Assembly: GCA_002708825.1 (NCBI GenBank)
Contig: PAPF01000023.1
Span: 124,001-188,000 of the forward strand
DNA: 64,000 bases
Direction of reading: 5' to 3'
Origin: Phyllobacteriaceae bacterium
GTDB lineage: Bacteria > Pseudomonadota > Alphaproteobacteria > Rhizobiales > Rhizobiaceae
The first letter of the stretch is position 1. Every line of letters begins with the position of its first letter. This document shows, in pieces, positions 34,328-47,307 of this stretch. The notes beneath the pieces were generated by a model. The model was not told the origin of the DNA and did no database searches. It worked only from the letters and a program-made list of their open reading frames with translations. Both the position numbers and the translations under genes were made by a program.

Positions 34328-34941
34328 ACGCCTGGCTGGACTCCTCCCTCGAAGCCCTGACACCCGCCCTGGGCGACCTGTTCGGGAAGGGCGGGCCGGC
34401 CATGGTGGCGCTGGCCATCCTTTCGGTCCTCGTCGTCGCTGTCTTCCTGCAGAAGGTGCTGGGTCTTGCCGCCGAAAGCCTGGCGACCGGCCGCGCCGAA
34501 AAGGGCCGCCATTCCTCCGGCGCGCTGGGCAAGCTGCTGGCGCGGCTGGATGCCATGCGCGCGAACGCCACGCCCGACCAACTGGAAACGGAGGCCGACA
34601 TCGGCGCGCGCGCCGCCCTCGCAAGGCTGCGCCGCGGCATCGGCTTCCTGCATCTGTCCACCGCGGCCGCGCCGCTGACCGGCCTGCTCGGCACGGTGCT
34701 CGGCATGATCGAGGCGTTCCGTGAACTTGAAGGCGCGGGCGATCAGGTCAATCCGGCCCTGCTGGCCGGCGGCATCTGGGAAGCCCTGCTGACCACTGCC
34801 GCGGGCATGGTGGTGGCGCTCGCCGCCCTTGTCTTCGCCGCCATCCTGGAAGCCATGGCCGGCAACATCGCGCGGCGCATGGAAGCCGCCGTCAACCGCG
34901 CGCTGACACGGCCGCGCGAGCGCGCGGGGCACGAGCCATGA
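34324..34941 (+). CDS. exbB: ExbB/TolQ/MotA family proton channel protein
   Basis: 205 aa from the ATG at 34324, which overlaps the btuD stop. Three membrane helices: one near residues 22-42, then a cytoplasmic segment, then two conserved ones ([21 protein letters not shown] and [21 protein letters not shown]). With ExbD it forms the pmf-driven motor that energises TonB. Its place inside the riboswitch operon implies a dedicated supply for BtuB. Confidence 0.9.
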   Translation: MNAWLDSSLEALTPALGDLFGKGGPAMVALAILSVLVVAVFLQKVLGLAAESLATGRAEKGRHSSGALGKLLARLDAMRANATPDQLETEADIGARAALARLRRGIGFLHLSTAAAPLTGLLGTVLGMIEAFRELEGAGDQVNPALLAGGIWEALLTTAAGMVVALAALVFAAILEAMAGNIARRMEAAVNRALTRPRERAGHEP

Positions 34942-35360
34942 GCCGGCGGCGCATCTCTCTCGACAGCGCCGCGCGGCGGCCGGGCGTGAACCTCACGCCG
35001 ATCATGGATGTGGTCTTCATCCTCGTCATCTTCTTCATGCTGGCCGCGCAATTCGTCCGCCAGGCCGAACAGCCGCTGGCGCTGGCCCCGGCCGGGGACG
35101 CAGCAGCGGCATCGCAGGCGGCGGCGCCACAGATACTGGCGCTGTCCGGACCCGGCTTCACGCTGGATGGCGAACCTGTCGCCGAAGGAGAACTGGCGGC
35201 TGCACTGGCCGGCGATCCGGACCGCCCGCTCATCGTCTACGCCGGCCCGGACGCGCCCTACCAGGCGCTGGTCACCGCGCTCGATGCCGCGGCAAGGGCG
35301 GGTCGGACGAAGGTTGCCACCCGCGCCGGGACCGGCACGGACGGGGAGACGGCCCGATGA
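34938..35360 (+). CDS. exbD: ExbD family protein (membrane Asp present)
   Basis: 140 aa. One N-terminal membrane helix ([17 protein letters not shown]) contains the conserved aspartate, D24, that senses the proton gradient. A periplasmic domain (about 50-135) follows. Coupled by ATGA to exbB and to the second exbD. Confidence 0.9.
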   Translation: MSRRRISLDSAARRPGVNLTPIMDVVFILVIFFMLAAQFVRQAEQPLALAPAGDAAAASQAAAPQILALSGPGFTLDGEPVAEGELAAALAGDPDRPLIVYAGPDAPYQALVTALDAAARAGRTKVATRAGTGTDGETAR

Positions 35361-35761
35361 AGCGCCTGCGCCTTGACCTGCCGCCTGCGCCGCAGGCCGA
35401 TCCCACCCTGCCGCTGATCAACATCGTCTTCCTGCTGCTGATCTTCGTCATGCTGTCGGGCGTGATCCGCGCAACCGACCCGCTGCCGATTGAGCCGGCA
35501 TCCGCGCCCGCCATCCCCTCCGGAACACCGGCACCGGCACGCACGCTCTATGTCGCAGCCGACGGGCGCATGGCCTGGAACGGCCTTGAGGACGATGCCG
35601 CGCTCGACGGACTGGCCGCCGCCTTCGTGGCCGAAGACTGGGAGCGCGCCTGGCTGAAGGCCGACCGCAATGCCGGCGCCGCGTCCATCGTGCAGGTGAC
35701 GGAAAGACTGCGCAGCGGCGGCGTGACCACCCTGACGATGATCGTGGAGGCCAGGCCATGA
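35357..35761 (+). CDS. exbD: second ExbD family protein (membrane Asp replaced by Asn)
   Basis: 134 aa with the ExbD layout, one N-terminal helix and a periplasmic domain. In the helix (LPLINIVFLLLIFVML) the position of the conserved Asp is Asn, N22, from codon AAC. The two ExbD proteins therefore differ at the residue held essential for proton coupling. Expected to form a mixed ExbD pair inside one ExbB pentamer. Confidence 0.87.
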   Translation: MKRLRLDLPPAPQADPTLPLINIVFLLLIFVMLSGVIRATDPLPIEPASAPAIPSGTPAPARTLYVAADGRMAWNGLEDDAALDGLAAAFVAEDWERAWLKADRNAGAASIVQVTERLRSGGVTTLTMIVEARP

Positions 35762-36654
35762 AGACCTTGCGCGCCGCAGCCGCCATTTTCCTGTCGCTCG
35801 GCCTCCATGCAGCCCTTGCCGCCGTTGTCGCCAACGGCATCGCCGGCGGTGGCGATGCCGGCGAGGCAGACGATGTGGCGGTCACCGTCACGCTCATCGA
35901 GGCGCCGGGCGAGGATGGAGACGATAGCGCGCAAGAGCAAACCTTGCCGCAGCACGATGCCATCCCGGAAGAGATCTCGGATGCGTCCGCGGTAACGCCT
36001 TCCGCCATTGCGCTGCCCGTGCCATCATTTCCGGACGCACCGCCTGTCGTGGCGCTTGAGGCAAGCGATATCGCCGCCCTCCTGCCCCGCCTCGACATGC
36101 CCGCCATCGCCCCGGCAATTCCCGAACCGCCGCAAGGCGAAAGCTGGGCCGACCTGCCTGAGACCGTCGCCGTACTGCCGGCGCCACGCCCGGACATCAA
36201 GCCGGCCCCCGCGCCGCCGCCCCCGAAGGCTGCCGGACCGGCACGGCCGGAAAAGAAAACGCAGAACGCCACCGAAAGACGAAAGACGAGAAAGGCGGGC
36301 GCGGGAAAGGCAACCGGCAGGGACACCACCACCCGGAAAGGGATACGGGGCAAGGGCGCGGCTCCCTCGCGCGCGCAAATGCGCAAGGCCATGGCGAGCT
36401 ATGGCCAGCGCGTGAACAGCCATGTCGCCCGGCGCAAGCCGCGCGGCGCGGGCAGTCGCGGCACGGTCGGCCTCAGCCTTCGCATCGCCCGTTCGGGTGC
36501 GCTTCTCGGCGCCAGCGTCAGTTCCAGTTCCGGCGACCCGTCGCTTGACAAAAGGGCGCTCGAGGCCGCGCGTGGCGCCGCCCCCTATCCGCGCCCGCCG
36601 GACGACGTGCCGGGGCGAAGCCTGGCGCTGCGCATACGGCTGAGCTTCAGGTGA
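35758..36654 (+). CDS. tonB: TonB family energy transducer
   Basis: 298 aa. An N-terminal membrane anchor (5-28) is followed by an acidic stretch, then a Pro/Ala/Lys-rich spacer (about 140-190). The C-terminal TonB fold (about 200-298; GTVGLSLRIARSGALLGASVSSSSGDPSLDKRAL region) lies in the periplasm and contacts TonB boxes. Last gene of the cobalamin operon, ATGA-coupled to the second exbD. It converges on phoB. Confidence 0.87.
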   Translation: MKTLRAAAAIFLSLGLHAALAAVVANGIAGGGDAGEADDVAVTVTLIEAPGEDGDDSAQEQTLPQHDAIPEEISDASAVTPSAIALPVPSFPDAPPVVALEASDIAALLPRLDMPAIAPAIPEPPQGESWADLPETVAVLPAPRPDIKPAPAPPPPKAAGPARPEKKTQNATERRKTRKAGAGKATGRDTTTRKGIRGKGAAPSRAQMRKAMASYGQRVNSHVARRKPRGAGSRGTVGLSLRIARSGALLGASVSSSSGDPSLDKRALEAARGAAPYPRPPDDVPGRSLALRIRLSFR

Positions 36655-36697
36655 CGGCCGGAGGCAGGGGCAGTCGCGATGGCACCGCCCCCGTCAA

Positions 36698-37387
36698 TCA
36701 CTTTTCCTGGATGGCGTAGCCTGCGCCACGGATGGTGCGGATCACATCGGGCATGTTGCCGATATTGACGGCCTTTCGCAGCCGGCCGATATGCACATCC
36801 ACCGTGCGCTCGTCGATATAGATCGTCTCGCCCCAGACATTGTCCAGAAGCTGTCCGCGCGAAAAGACCCGGCCGGGATGCTGCATCAGGTATTCCAGCA
36901 GCCGGAACTCCGTCGGCCCCAGCTTGACCTCGCGGCGGGACCGGTAGACGCGGTGGGTTTCCCGGTCGAGCACGATATCGCCGACCGTCAGCGTGCCGGA
37001 CAGCATTTCCGGCTTGGCCCGTCGCATCAGCGCCCGCACGCGCGCCAGGAATTCCGGCGTCGAGAACGGCTTGACGAGATAGTCGTCCGCCCCCGTGGAC
37101 AATCCCCGAACCCGGTCGCTTTCCTCGCCGCGCGCGGTGAGCATGATCACGGGAAGGCGTTCGGTCTCCGGCCGCAGGCGAAGGCGCCGGCACAACTCGA
37201 TGCCGGAGACGCCGGGCAGCATCCAGTCCAGCACGAGGAGATCGGGCACGTTCTCGCGCAGGCGCAGTTCGGCCTCGTCACCCCGGTTGACCACCTCCAC
37301 TTCGTAGCCTTCGGATTCAAGGTTGTATTGCAGCAGGACGCCAAGCGGTTCCTCGTCCTCGACAACAAGAATGCGCGGAGATGCCAT
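36698..37387 (-). CDS. phoB: phosphate regulon response regulator PhoB
   Basis: 229 aa, OmpR class. Receiver domain 1-120 with phospho-acceptor D54 (LVLDWMLPG) and acidic D11/E12. C-terminal winged helix 130-229 (TVGDIVLDRETHRVYRS, FRLLEYLMQHPGRVFSRGQLLDNVWG). Its identity is supported by being the last gene of pstSCAB-phoU-phoB. It should bind the Pho box in front of pstS. phoR is not in the window. Confidence 0.93.
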   Translation of the reverse strand: MASPRILVVEDEEPLGVLLQYNLESEGYEVEVVNRGDEAELRLRENVPDLLVLDWMLPGVSGIELCRRLRLRPETERLPVIMLTARGEESDRVRGLSTGADDYLVKPFSTPEFLARVRALMRRAKPEMLSGTLTVGDIVLDRETHRVYRSRREVKLGPTEFRLLEYLMQHPGRVFSRGQLLDNVWGETIYIDERTVDVHIGRLRKAVNIGNMPDVIRTIRGAGYAIQEK

Positions 37388-37403
37388 CTGCCTGTATCCG
37401 CTC

Positions 37404-38105
37404 TCAGCCTATGCCTTCGGCGACATTGTCCACCTTCGGCCGGGCCATGGGCAACTGGTCGCCGGTGATCATGTAGTAGGCGTTCTCGGCGATGTTGGTG
37501 ACATGATCGCCGATGCGCTCGATGTTCTTGGCGCAGAAAAGCAGGTGCGTGCAGGACGAGATCTTGCGCGGGTCCTCCATCATGTAGGTGAGCAATTCGC
37601 GGAACACGGATGTATAGGCCATGTCGATCTGCTCGTCGCGATTGCGAATCTCCTCGATCTCGTCCGCGCGGCGCCCGACATAGACGTCGATGATTGCCTT
37701 GACCTGGCTGCGGGCAAGTCCGGCCATCTTCTCGATGCCGAAATTGGGCTCGCGCATCACCACCATCTCGCCGATGGAGCCCACGCGCTTGCAGGTGCTC
37801 TTGGCCAGGTCGCCGATGCGTTCCAGGTCGCCGGCCATCCGCATGGCGCCGACGGCGAAGCGCAGGTCCTGCCCCATCGGCTGGCGCTTGCCGATGAGCA
37901 TGACGGCGCGGTCGTCCAGATCGCGCTGCATCTGGTCCATCAACCGGTCTTCCGAGATCACCCGTTGCGCCAGCGCCACGTCGCCGGTCAGCAGCGCGCG
38001 CGTGGCCATGTCCACCATCTCGGCGGCCCGCTCGCCCATCGTGCGGATCATCGTGTCCATCGCGTCCAGTTCCTCGTCGAACGAGGTGACGGTATGCTCG
38101 CCCAT
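37404..38105 (-). CDS. phoU: phosphate signalling protein PhoU
   Basis: 233 aa from the ATG at 38105 (MGEHTVTSFDEELD). Two three-helix PhoU repeats carry the E/D-x3-D metal-cluster motifs (RMAGDLERIGD near 100 and CAKNIERIGDHVTNIAE near 200). It transmits the state of PstSCAB to PhoR. It lies 16 bp before phoB and 26 bp after pstB. Confidence 0.93.
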   Translation of the reverse strand: MGEHTVTSFDEELDAMDTMIRTMGERAAEMVDMATRALLTGDVALAQRVISEDRLMDQMQRDLDDRAVMLIGKRQPMGQDLRFAVGAMRMAGDLERIGDLAKSTCKRVGSIGEMVVMREPNFGIEKMAGLARSQVKAIIDVYVGRRADEIEEIRNRDEQIDMAYTSVFRELLTYMMEDPRKISSCTHLLFCAKNIERIGDHVTNIAENAYYMITGDQLPMARPKVDNVAEGIG

Positions 38106-38131
38106 GGCGCAGTCTCCCGGATTGGTAAGGC

Positions 38132-38953
38132 TCAGCCGAAGCGGCCGGTAATGTAGTCTTGGGTGCGCTTGTCGTCGGGGCTGGTGAACATCTTGTCCGT
38201 CGCCCCTTCCTCGACGAGGATTCCCAGGTGGAACATCGCGGTGCGTTGCGAGACGCGCGCGGCCTGCTGCATGGAATGGGTCACGATGACGATCGTGTAG
38301 TTTTCCTTCAGTTCGTCGATCAGTTCCTCGACCTTTGCCGTGGCGATCGGGTCGAGCGCCGAGCAGGGCTCGTCCATCAGGATGACTTCCGGCGACACCG
38401 CGATGGCGCGCGCGATGCACAGGCGCTGCTGCTGGCCGCCTGAAAGGCCCGTGCCCGGCTCGTCGAGACGGTCCTTGACCTCCTCGAAGAGACCCGCCTT
38501 CTGCAGGCTGGTGACGACGATTTCCTCCAGGTCGGCCTTGGACCGGGCCAGGCCGTGGATGCGCGGGCCATAGGCGATGTTCTCGCGGATCGACTTCGGG
38601 AACGGATTGGGCTTCTGGAACACCATGCCCACCCGGGCGCGCAGTTCCACCACGTCAATGGACTTGTCGTAGATGTCCTTGCCGTCCAGCGTGATCTTTC
38701 CGGTGACGCGGCAGATGTCGATCGTGTCGTTCATGCGGTTGAGGCAGCGCAGGAAGGTGGACTTGCCGCAACCCGACGGACCGATCAGCGCCGTCACCTG
38801 GTTTGCCCGGATATCGAGATCGACATCGTAGAGGGCCTGTTTCTCGCCATAGAAGACGCTGACTTTCTCGCCGCGCATCTTGAACGGGTGGGTTTCGTTC
38901 TGCGGCATGGTCTTGAGTGCTTCTTCAATCTTTGTTTCGGTACGCATGTTCAT
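38132..38953 (-). CDS. pstB: phosphate ABC transporter ATP-binding protein PstB
   Basis: 273 aa from the ATG at 38953, which has GGAG seven bases upstream; an ATG nine codons earlier would overlap pstA. Walker [10 protein letters not shown], signature LSGGQQQRL, Walker B ILMDEP and the PstB-typical [16 protein letters not shown] are present. It drives phosphate uptake through PstC/PstA. Confidence 0.94.
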   Translation of the reverse strand: MNMRTETKIEEALKTMPQNETHPFKMRGEKVSVFYGEKQALYDVDLDIRANQVTALIGPSGCGKSTFLRCLNRMNDTIDICRVTGKITLDGKDIYDKSIDVVELRARVGMVFQKPNPFPKSIRENIAYGPRIHGLARSKADLEEIVVTSLQKAGLFEEVKDRLDEPGTGLSGGQQQRLCIARAIAVSPEVILMDEPCSALDPIATAKVEELIDELKENYTIVIVTHSMQQAARVSQRTAMFHLGILVEEGATDKMFTSPDDKRTQDYITGRFG

Positions 38954-38976
38954 CTCGGCGCTCCGTTTTCGGCCGG

Positions 38977-40308
38977 TCACCAGCGCCGCTCGAAGCGTCG
39001 GCGAAGTATGATGGCGGTAATGTTCATGATCGCAAGGAAAACCAGCAGGATGATGATGCCGCCCCAGGCGCGCTCATAGAAAGCCGGGTCCGCGCGCTTG
39101 GCCCATTCGAAGATCTGGGCGGGCATGGCGGAGTTCGGGTCGAGGAAGCCGGACGCCACGCCGTCGGGGTAGTTGGATGCGATGAATCCGACCATCCCGA
39201 TGAGCAGCAGCGGCGCGGTTTCGCCCAGCGCCTGGGCCAGGCCGATGATCGTCCCCGTCAGGATGCCGGGCATGGCCAGCGGCAGAACATGGTGGAAGAC
39301 CGACTGCATCTTCGAGGCCCCGATGCCAAGTGCCGCCTCGCGGATGGATGGCGGCACCGCCTTCAGCGATGCCCGTGTCGAGATGATGATCGTCGGCAGC
39401 GTCATGAGGGTCAGCACCAGCCCGCCGACCAGCGGCGCCGATTGCGGCAGATGCGCGAACTGGATGAAGGCGGCCAGGCCAAGTATGCCGAACACGATGG
39501 AAGGAACGGCGGCGAGATTCGCTATGTTCACCTCGATCAGGTCCGTGAAGCGGTTTTGCGGCGCGAATTCCTCCAGGTAGATCGACGCGGCGACGCCGAT
39601 TGGCAGGGCGAGGAACAGCACCACCAGCATCATGAACAGCGAACCCAGCATGGAGACGCCGATACCGGCCTGTTCGGGCCGCGAGTCGGAAGCATCGGCA
39701 CCGGTGATGAAGTCCCAGTTGAAATGCTTCACGACCATGCCGTCCTCGCGCATCTGGTCGACAAGGTCGAGATGTTCGGCGTCGAGGTTCTTGTCCTGCG
39801 CCAGCGCTTCGCGGGTGACGCGCCCTTTCAGATAGCCGTCGACCCGCGACGAGGCGAGGAACTGGAAATCCACCGCCTTGCCGATGTCGGCCTCGTTGGC
39901 CAGCACATGTTCGCGCAGCGTCGCTGGCGCGCCGGAGGACAGGATATCGCCGATCTTGCCCGGATCGGTGAACGCGGTCTGATACCCGCGCTCGGCGACC
40001 TTGGCGGCGAGCGCCTCTTCGATCATGGCGCGATATTTGGAGGTCTTGACCACCGAAGCCTCGGCCGCCGCCACCTGCTCGGCATTGAGCGGGATCGATA
40101 TCTTCACGAAGGTCTGCTGGAAGGCGCCCATGCCATTGGTCAGGATCGCGTAGAGCAGCGCAACCAGGAAGAAGAGGCCGATGGCAATGGCGGCAATGCC
40201 ATAGGCCTTGAACCGGGTTTCCGCGGCATTGCGGGACCGTGTCCGCCTGGCCGTCTCTTCGGCGGTCGGACGCCCGGCGGGCAGAAGGCTGGTCGTGACG
40301 TCGGTCAT
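38977..40308 (-). CDS. pstA: phosphate ABC transporter permease PstA
   Basis: 443 aa, longer than the about 290-aa enterobacterial protein because of an N-terminal periplasmic extension (about residues 60-215) common in alphaproteobacteria. The permease core follows ([49 protein letters not shown]). ATGA overlap with pstC. Confidence 0.93.
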   Translation of the reverse strand: MTDVTTSLLPAGRPTAEETARRTRSRNAAETRFKAYGIAAIAIGLFFLVALLYAILTNGMGAFQQTFVKISIPLNAEQVAAAEASVVKTSKYRAMIEEALAAKVAERGYQTAFTDPGKIGDILSSGAPATLREHVLANEADIGKAVDFQFLASSRVDGYLKGRVTREALAQDKNLDAEHLDLVDQMREDGMVVKHFNWDFITGADASDSRPEQAGIGVSMLGSLFMMLVVLFLALPIGVAASIYLEEFAPQNRFTDLIEVNIANLAAVPSIVFGILGLAAFIQFAHLPQSAPLVGGLVLTLMTLPTIIISTRASLKAVPPSIREAALGIGASKMQSVFHHVLPLAMPGILTGTIIGLAQALGETAPLLLIGMVGFIASNYPDGVASGFLDPNSAMPAQIFEWAKRADPAFYERAWGGIIILLVFLAIMNITAIILRRRFERRW

Positions 40309-41774
40309 TCGTACTGTTCCCGGTACTTGCGGACGATGTAGAGCGCCAGGATGTTGAGCCCCAGCGTTATGACGAAGAGCGTCATGCCCAGCGCGAAGGC
40401 GACGAGCGCCTCCGGCGAGGCAAAGTCAGCGTCGCCGGTGAGCTGGCTGACGATCTTCGCCGTGACGGTGGTCATGGCCTCGAACGGGTTGAGCGACAGC
40501 TTCGCCGCGGCGCCCGCACCCAGCACGACGATCATCGTCTCGCCGATGGCACGCGAGGCCGCCAGCAGGATGGCGCCCACGATGCCGGGCAGCGCGGCCG
40601 GCAGGACGACCTGCTTGACCGTCTCCGAATGGGTGGCGCCCAGCCCCAGCGATCCGTCGCGCATGGCCTGCGGCACCGCGTTGATGATGTCGTCCGACAG
40701 CGAGGAGACGAACGGGATCAGCATGATCCCCATGACGAGGCCGGCCGTCATGACGGCGGTGCCCGACTGCATCCAGCCGACGGTGCTGTCGCCGAACATG
40801 TCCACCAGCAGCGGGCCGACCGTCAGCAGCGCGAACAGGCCGTAGACGATGGTGGGAATGCCGGCCAGCACCTCGAGCAGGGGCTTGGCGTAATTGCGGA
40901 CCGCAGGACCGGCATATTCGGCCAGGTAGATCGCCGCCATCAGGCCGATCGGCACGGCGACCACCAGCGCAATGAGCGAAATGTAGAACGTGCCCCACAG
41001 CAGCGGCAGGATGCCGAGTTCGGAACCGCCGCCGAAGCTCGGGCTCCAGACGGTGCCGAAGAAGAAGTCCGACGCCGGATGGAGCCGGAAGAATTCCATC
41101 GTGTTGAAGATCAGCGAGAGCACGATGCCGATGGTCGTCAGGATGGCGATGGAAGCGGCTGCAATGAGCAGGACCTTCACGAAGCTCTCGACCGAGTTTC
41201 GCGCCCGGAAGCGCGGTGCGATTCGGATCCATGCGAGCGCGAACCCGCCCAGCGCCAGCAAGACCGTGACGATGGCCAGCGCGGTCGTGCCCGTCGCGCT
41301 CAGCGAACGGTAATGCTGTGCGGCCTTGAGGATGGCAGGCTCCACGTTCGATGCCAGGGCCACGCCGACCGTGGCAAGGCGCTCGCGGACATCGGTGAAC
41401 TCGGTGCGGATCGACGAGGCCTGATCCTCGGTCATCGCGCCGGCGGCAACGGCTGTGTCGAGCCCCTCCGCCACGCGCTGGACATCGCTCATGACGATCC
41501 CGAGCGACGCACCCTGCGGGATGGCTTCTGCTGGAATGTGCGAAGAGACCATGTTCTGGATCACCAGCGGCTGGACCAGCAACCAGACCACCATGACCAG
41601 AAGGGCGGGCACGGATGCGAAAAGGAAGACGTTGACTCCATGATAACCCGGCACGGAATGCATCTGCCGGATATCGCCGCCGGCCGATGAGAGCGCGCGC
41701 GACCGGCCGGCGAAATAGCCGGCGACCGCCAGCGCGATCACGAATGCAAGGACCCAGAGTGTCGTCATGGCCAT
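40305..41774 (-). CDS. pstC: phosphate ABC transporter permease PstC
   Basis: 489 aa, also carrying an N-terminal extension (about 1-200) before the permease core (AVPIGLMAAIYLAEYAG; GATHSETVKQVVLPAALPGIVGAILLAASRAIGETM). Follows pstS after a 102-bp gap that holds two hairpins. Confidence 0.93.
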   Translation of the reverse strand: MAMTTLWVLAFVIALAVAGYFAGRSRALSSAGGDIRQMHSVPGYHGVNVFLFASVPALLVMVVWLLVQPLVIQNMVSSHIPAEAIPQGASLGIVMSDVQRVAEGLDTAVAAGAMTEDQASSIRTEFTDVRERLATVGVALASNVEPAILKAAQHYRSLSATGTTALAIVTVLLALGGFALAWIRIAPRFRARNSVESFVKVLLIAAASIAILTTIGIVLSLIFNTMEFFRLHPASDFFFGTVWSPSFGGGSELGILPLLWGTFYISLIALVVAVPIGLMAAIYLAEYAGPAVRNYAKPLLEVLAGIPTIVYGLFALLTVGPLLVDMFGDSTVGWMQSGTAVMTAGLVMGIMLIPFVSSLSDDIINAVPQAMRDGSLGLGATHSETVKQVVLPAALPGIVGAILLAASRAIGETMIVVLGAGAAAKLSLNPFEAMTTVTAKIVSQLTGDADFASPEALVAFALGMTLFVITLGLNILALYIVRKYREQYE

Positions 41775-41813
41775 GCCGCCCCGTCTGTCTCCGGCTCTGC
41801 CGGAAAATAAATG

Positions 41814-41867
41814 GGAGGGCGGCGGTCACGCCGCCCTCCGGCTGTCCCGGCTCCGGGTCGGAGCCGG
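41814..41867 (-). terminator. tandem hairpins between pstS and pstC (attenuator)
   Basis: Read in the direction of transcription (minus), the first hairpin pairs 41860-41867 with 41847-41854 (8 bp). The second pairs 41829-41839 with 41814-41824 (11 bp, four-base loop) and is followed by CCATTTATTTTCC. This looks like a partial terminator that makes pstS mRNA more abundant than the rest of the operon. Confidence 0.7.
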
Positions 41868-41876
41868 AAGACCGCA

Positions 41877-42914
41877 TTACATGCTGAGCGTCGCCTCGTC
41901 GGCAACGGCCTTCTGGGTCGCGCCCAGTTCCGGATCGGCGACAAGGCCGTAATTGGCCAGCGGGCCCTTCGGGCCGGCGATTTCCTCGGACACGAAGAAT
42001 TCGGCGAATTCCTTCAGGCCCGGGATCACGCCGATATGCGCCTTCTTGATGTAGAAGAACAGCGGACGGGAAACCGGATACTCGCCCGAAGCGATCGTCT
42101 CGGTGGACGGGGCAACACCCGACATCGTGGCGACCTTCAGCTTGTCCGTGTTGTTCTCGTAGAACGCCAGGCCAAACACGCCGATGCCGTCCTTGTTGGC
42201 GTCGATGCGCGCCAGCGTCTCGGTGTAATCACCGTCGATGTCGACCGACTTGCCGTCCGTGCGCACGGCCATGCAGGCCTTCTCGGCGTCCTTTTCGGAC
42301 ATGCCGCCGTCAACCATGGCCTTCATGGCGCCGGTGTCTTCACAGCCCTGAAGCAGGACCTTTTCCTCGAACACTTCGCGCGTGCCGTGCTTGGTGCCCG
42401 GAATGAAGGCAGCGATCTCGACGGCCGGCAGGTCGCCATTGGCATCGGCCCAGGTCATGTTCGGATTGTCGACGATCTGGCCGTCCTTGAGCACCTTCGC
42501 GCCAATCGCGTTGAACCAGTCGGACGGGGTGAAGGCGGTGAAAGCCGGGCCGTCCTTCTGGGAGGCGAACACGATGCCGTCATAGCCGATGCGGACTTCG
42601 ATGATGTCCTTGACGCCGTTCTCGGCACAGGCCGCGACTTCCTTTTCGCGGATGCGGCGCGAAGAGTTGGCAATGTCGATCGTGTTTTCACCAACGCCTT
42701 CGCAGAAGCGCTTCAGGCCGGCGGACGAACCGCCCGATTCAACGACCGGGGTCGGGAAGTCGGTGTTTTCACCGAACGCCTCGGCAACGATGGAGGCATA
42801 AGGCAGGACGGTGGAGGAACCGGCGACCTGGACCTGGTCGCGGGCGGCGGCGGCGCCGGCGGAACCGGCCATCACGACAGCGGCGGCGGCCGTCGACAGG
42901 AGGAATTTCTTCAT
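41877..42914 (-). CDS. pstS: phosphate ABC transporter substrate-binding protein PstS
   Basis: 345 aa with signal peptide (MKKFLLSTAAAAVVMAGSAG, cleavage near AAA-RDQVQ). Phosphate-binding loops are visible: VAGSSTVLPYA near residue 32, ESGGSSAGLKRFCEG near 60, and a GTREVFEE segment. The family is the larger PstS type of alphaproteobacteria. First gene of the operon; Pho box upstream. Confidence 0.93.
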   Translation of the reverse strand: MKKFLLSTAAAAVVMAGSAGAAAARDQVQVAGSSTVLPYASIVAEAFGENTDFPTPVVESGGSSAGLKRFCEGVGENTIDIANSSRRIREKEVAACAENGVKDIIEVRIGYDGIVFASQKDGPAFTAFTPSDWFNAIGAKVLKDGQIVDNPNMTWADANGDLPAVEIAAFIPGTKHGTREVFEEKVLLQGCEDTGAMKAMVDGGMSEKDAEKACMAVRTDGKSVDIDGDYTETLARIDANKDGIGVFGLAFYENNTDKLKVATMSGVAPSTETIASGEYPVSRPLFFYIKKAHIGVIPGLKEFAEFFVSEEIAGPKGPLANYGLVADPELGATQKAVADEATLSM

Positions 42915-42982
42915 CTTGGATGCTCCCTTTTTGGGCGATGTCTGCGCGTTTCTCTGTGCGCGTGACTGGCCCTAAAGCAGCT

Positions 42983-43002
42983 ATGTAACAGTTCGATGAC
43001 AG
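42983..43002 (-). promoter_or_regulatory. Pho box of the pst operon
   Basis: On the minus strand CTGTCAT is followed after four bases by CTGTTACAT, two direct PhoB half-sites at 11-bp spacing. It ends 68 bp before the pstS start. Confidence 0.85.
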
Positions 43003-43464
43003 TTTGATGTCGGTCTCGTTACGCGTTTCCCGCCCTGGCCCGCACGCCTGACGTGCAGCAGGCAATCGCCCTCATGACGCGATTGCCATAAGGCATTGAG
43101 CAGCAACGATTGCCTTTGCGGGAGAAGAAAAACCGGCGGGGTGCGAAACCGGGCGTGCTGATTTCCCGTGCCGGGTTTCCCTTGAGCAGAATTGTGGGGC
43201 AATCGCTCAACCGCGGCATGTCCGGCAACCCCGCCGGCGAACCGGCCTGACAGAAAAACCGGTCTTTCATGTCTACCCGCTGGCCGGGTCCTCCGGCATG
43301 GTGCGAAAACACCATGCCGCCATCGTCGGGATGACGTTACGTTAACGCGTCTTTCCTGAACGCATGCGTGCGGTATGCGGGGGCATCGGGAAGCACGTGC
43401 GGCGCGAACCGGGTTCGCGCCGCTTTCGTTGGTGACGCGGATTTACCGCGCCGGCTGCGGCATT
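43003..43464. other. intergenic region with short repeats and hairpins, no convincing gene
   Basis: About 460 bp between the pst promoter and the histidine kinase stop. It holds four copies of the 8-mer GGCAATCG or its complement (43061, 43080, 43107, 43198). The first two form an 8-bp dyad. There is also a 10-bp perfect hairpin at 43294-43319 (loop CGAAAA) and a GC-rich hairpin at 43399-43423 next to the kinase stop. Short reading frames here look like noise. Confidence 0.6.
43399..43423 (-). terminator. hairpin downstream of the hybrid histidine kinase
   Basis: The arms around GCGGCGCGAACC and its complement form a long GC-rich stem 41 bp after the kinase stop. There is no clear T-run on the minus strand, so it may be a pause or rho-assisted site. 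Confidence 0.45.
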
Positions 43465-47172
<3,708 letters not shown>

Positions 47173-47307
47173 GCCCAGCCCATCGGACCCCGCGAACTCT
47201 CGTTTGGATGAATGTGACCGGATGGAACGGTATGTTTGAATGATTGACGGGGCCTTAACGTTAACAGATGGATTTTCACCCCCCGATGAAGAGACAGGAC
47301 CGTTCCG

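Noticed and set aside
36660-36697. Terminator between tonB and phoB
   Set aside because: Only a five-base GGGGC/GCCCC pairing with a long loop is visible, too weak to call.
47255-47264. CtrA-type site at TTAACGTTAA
   Set aside because: The CtrA motif needs seven bases between the TTAA halves; here only two separate them.
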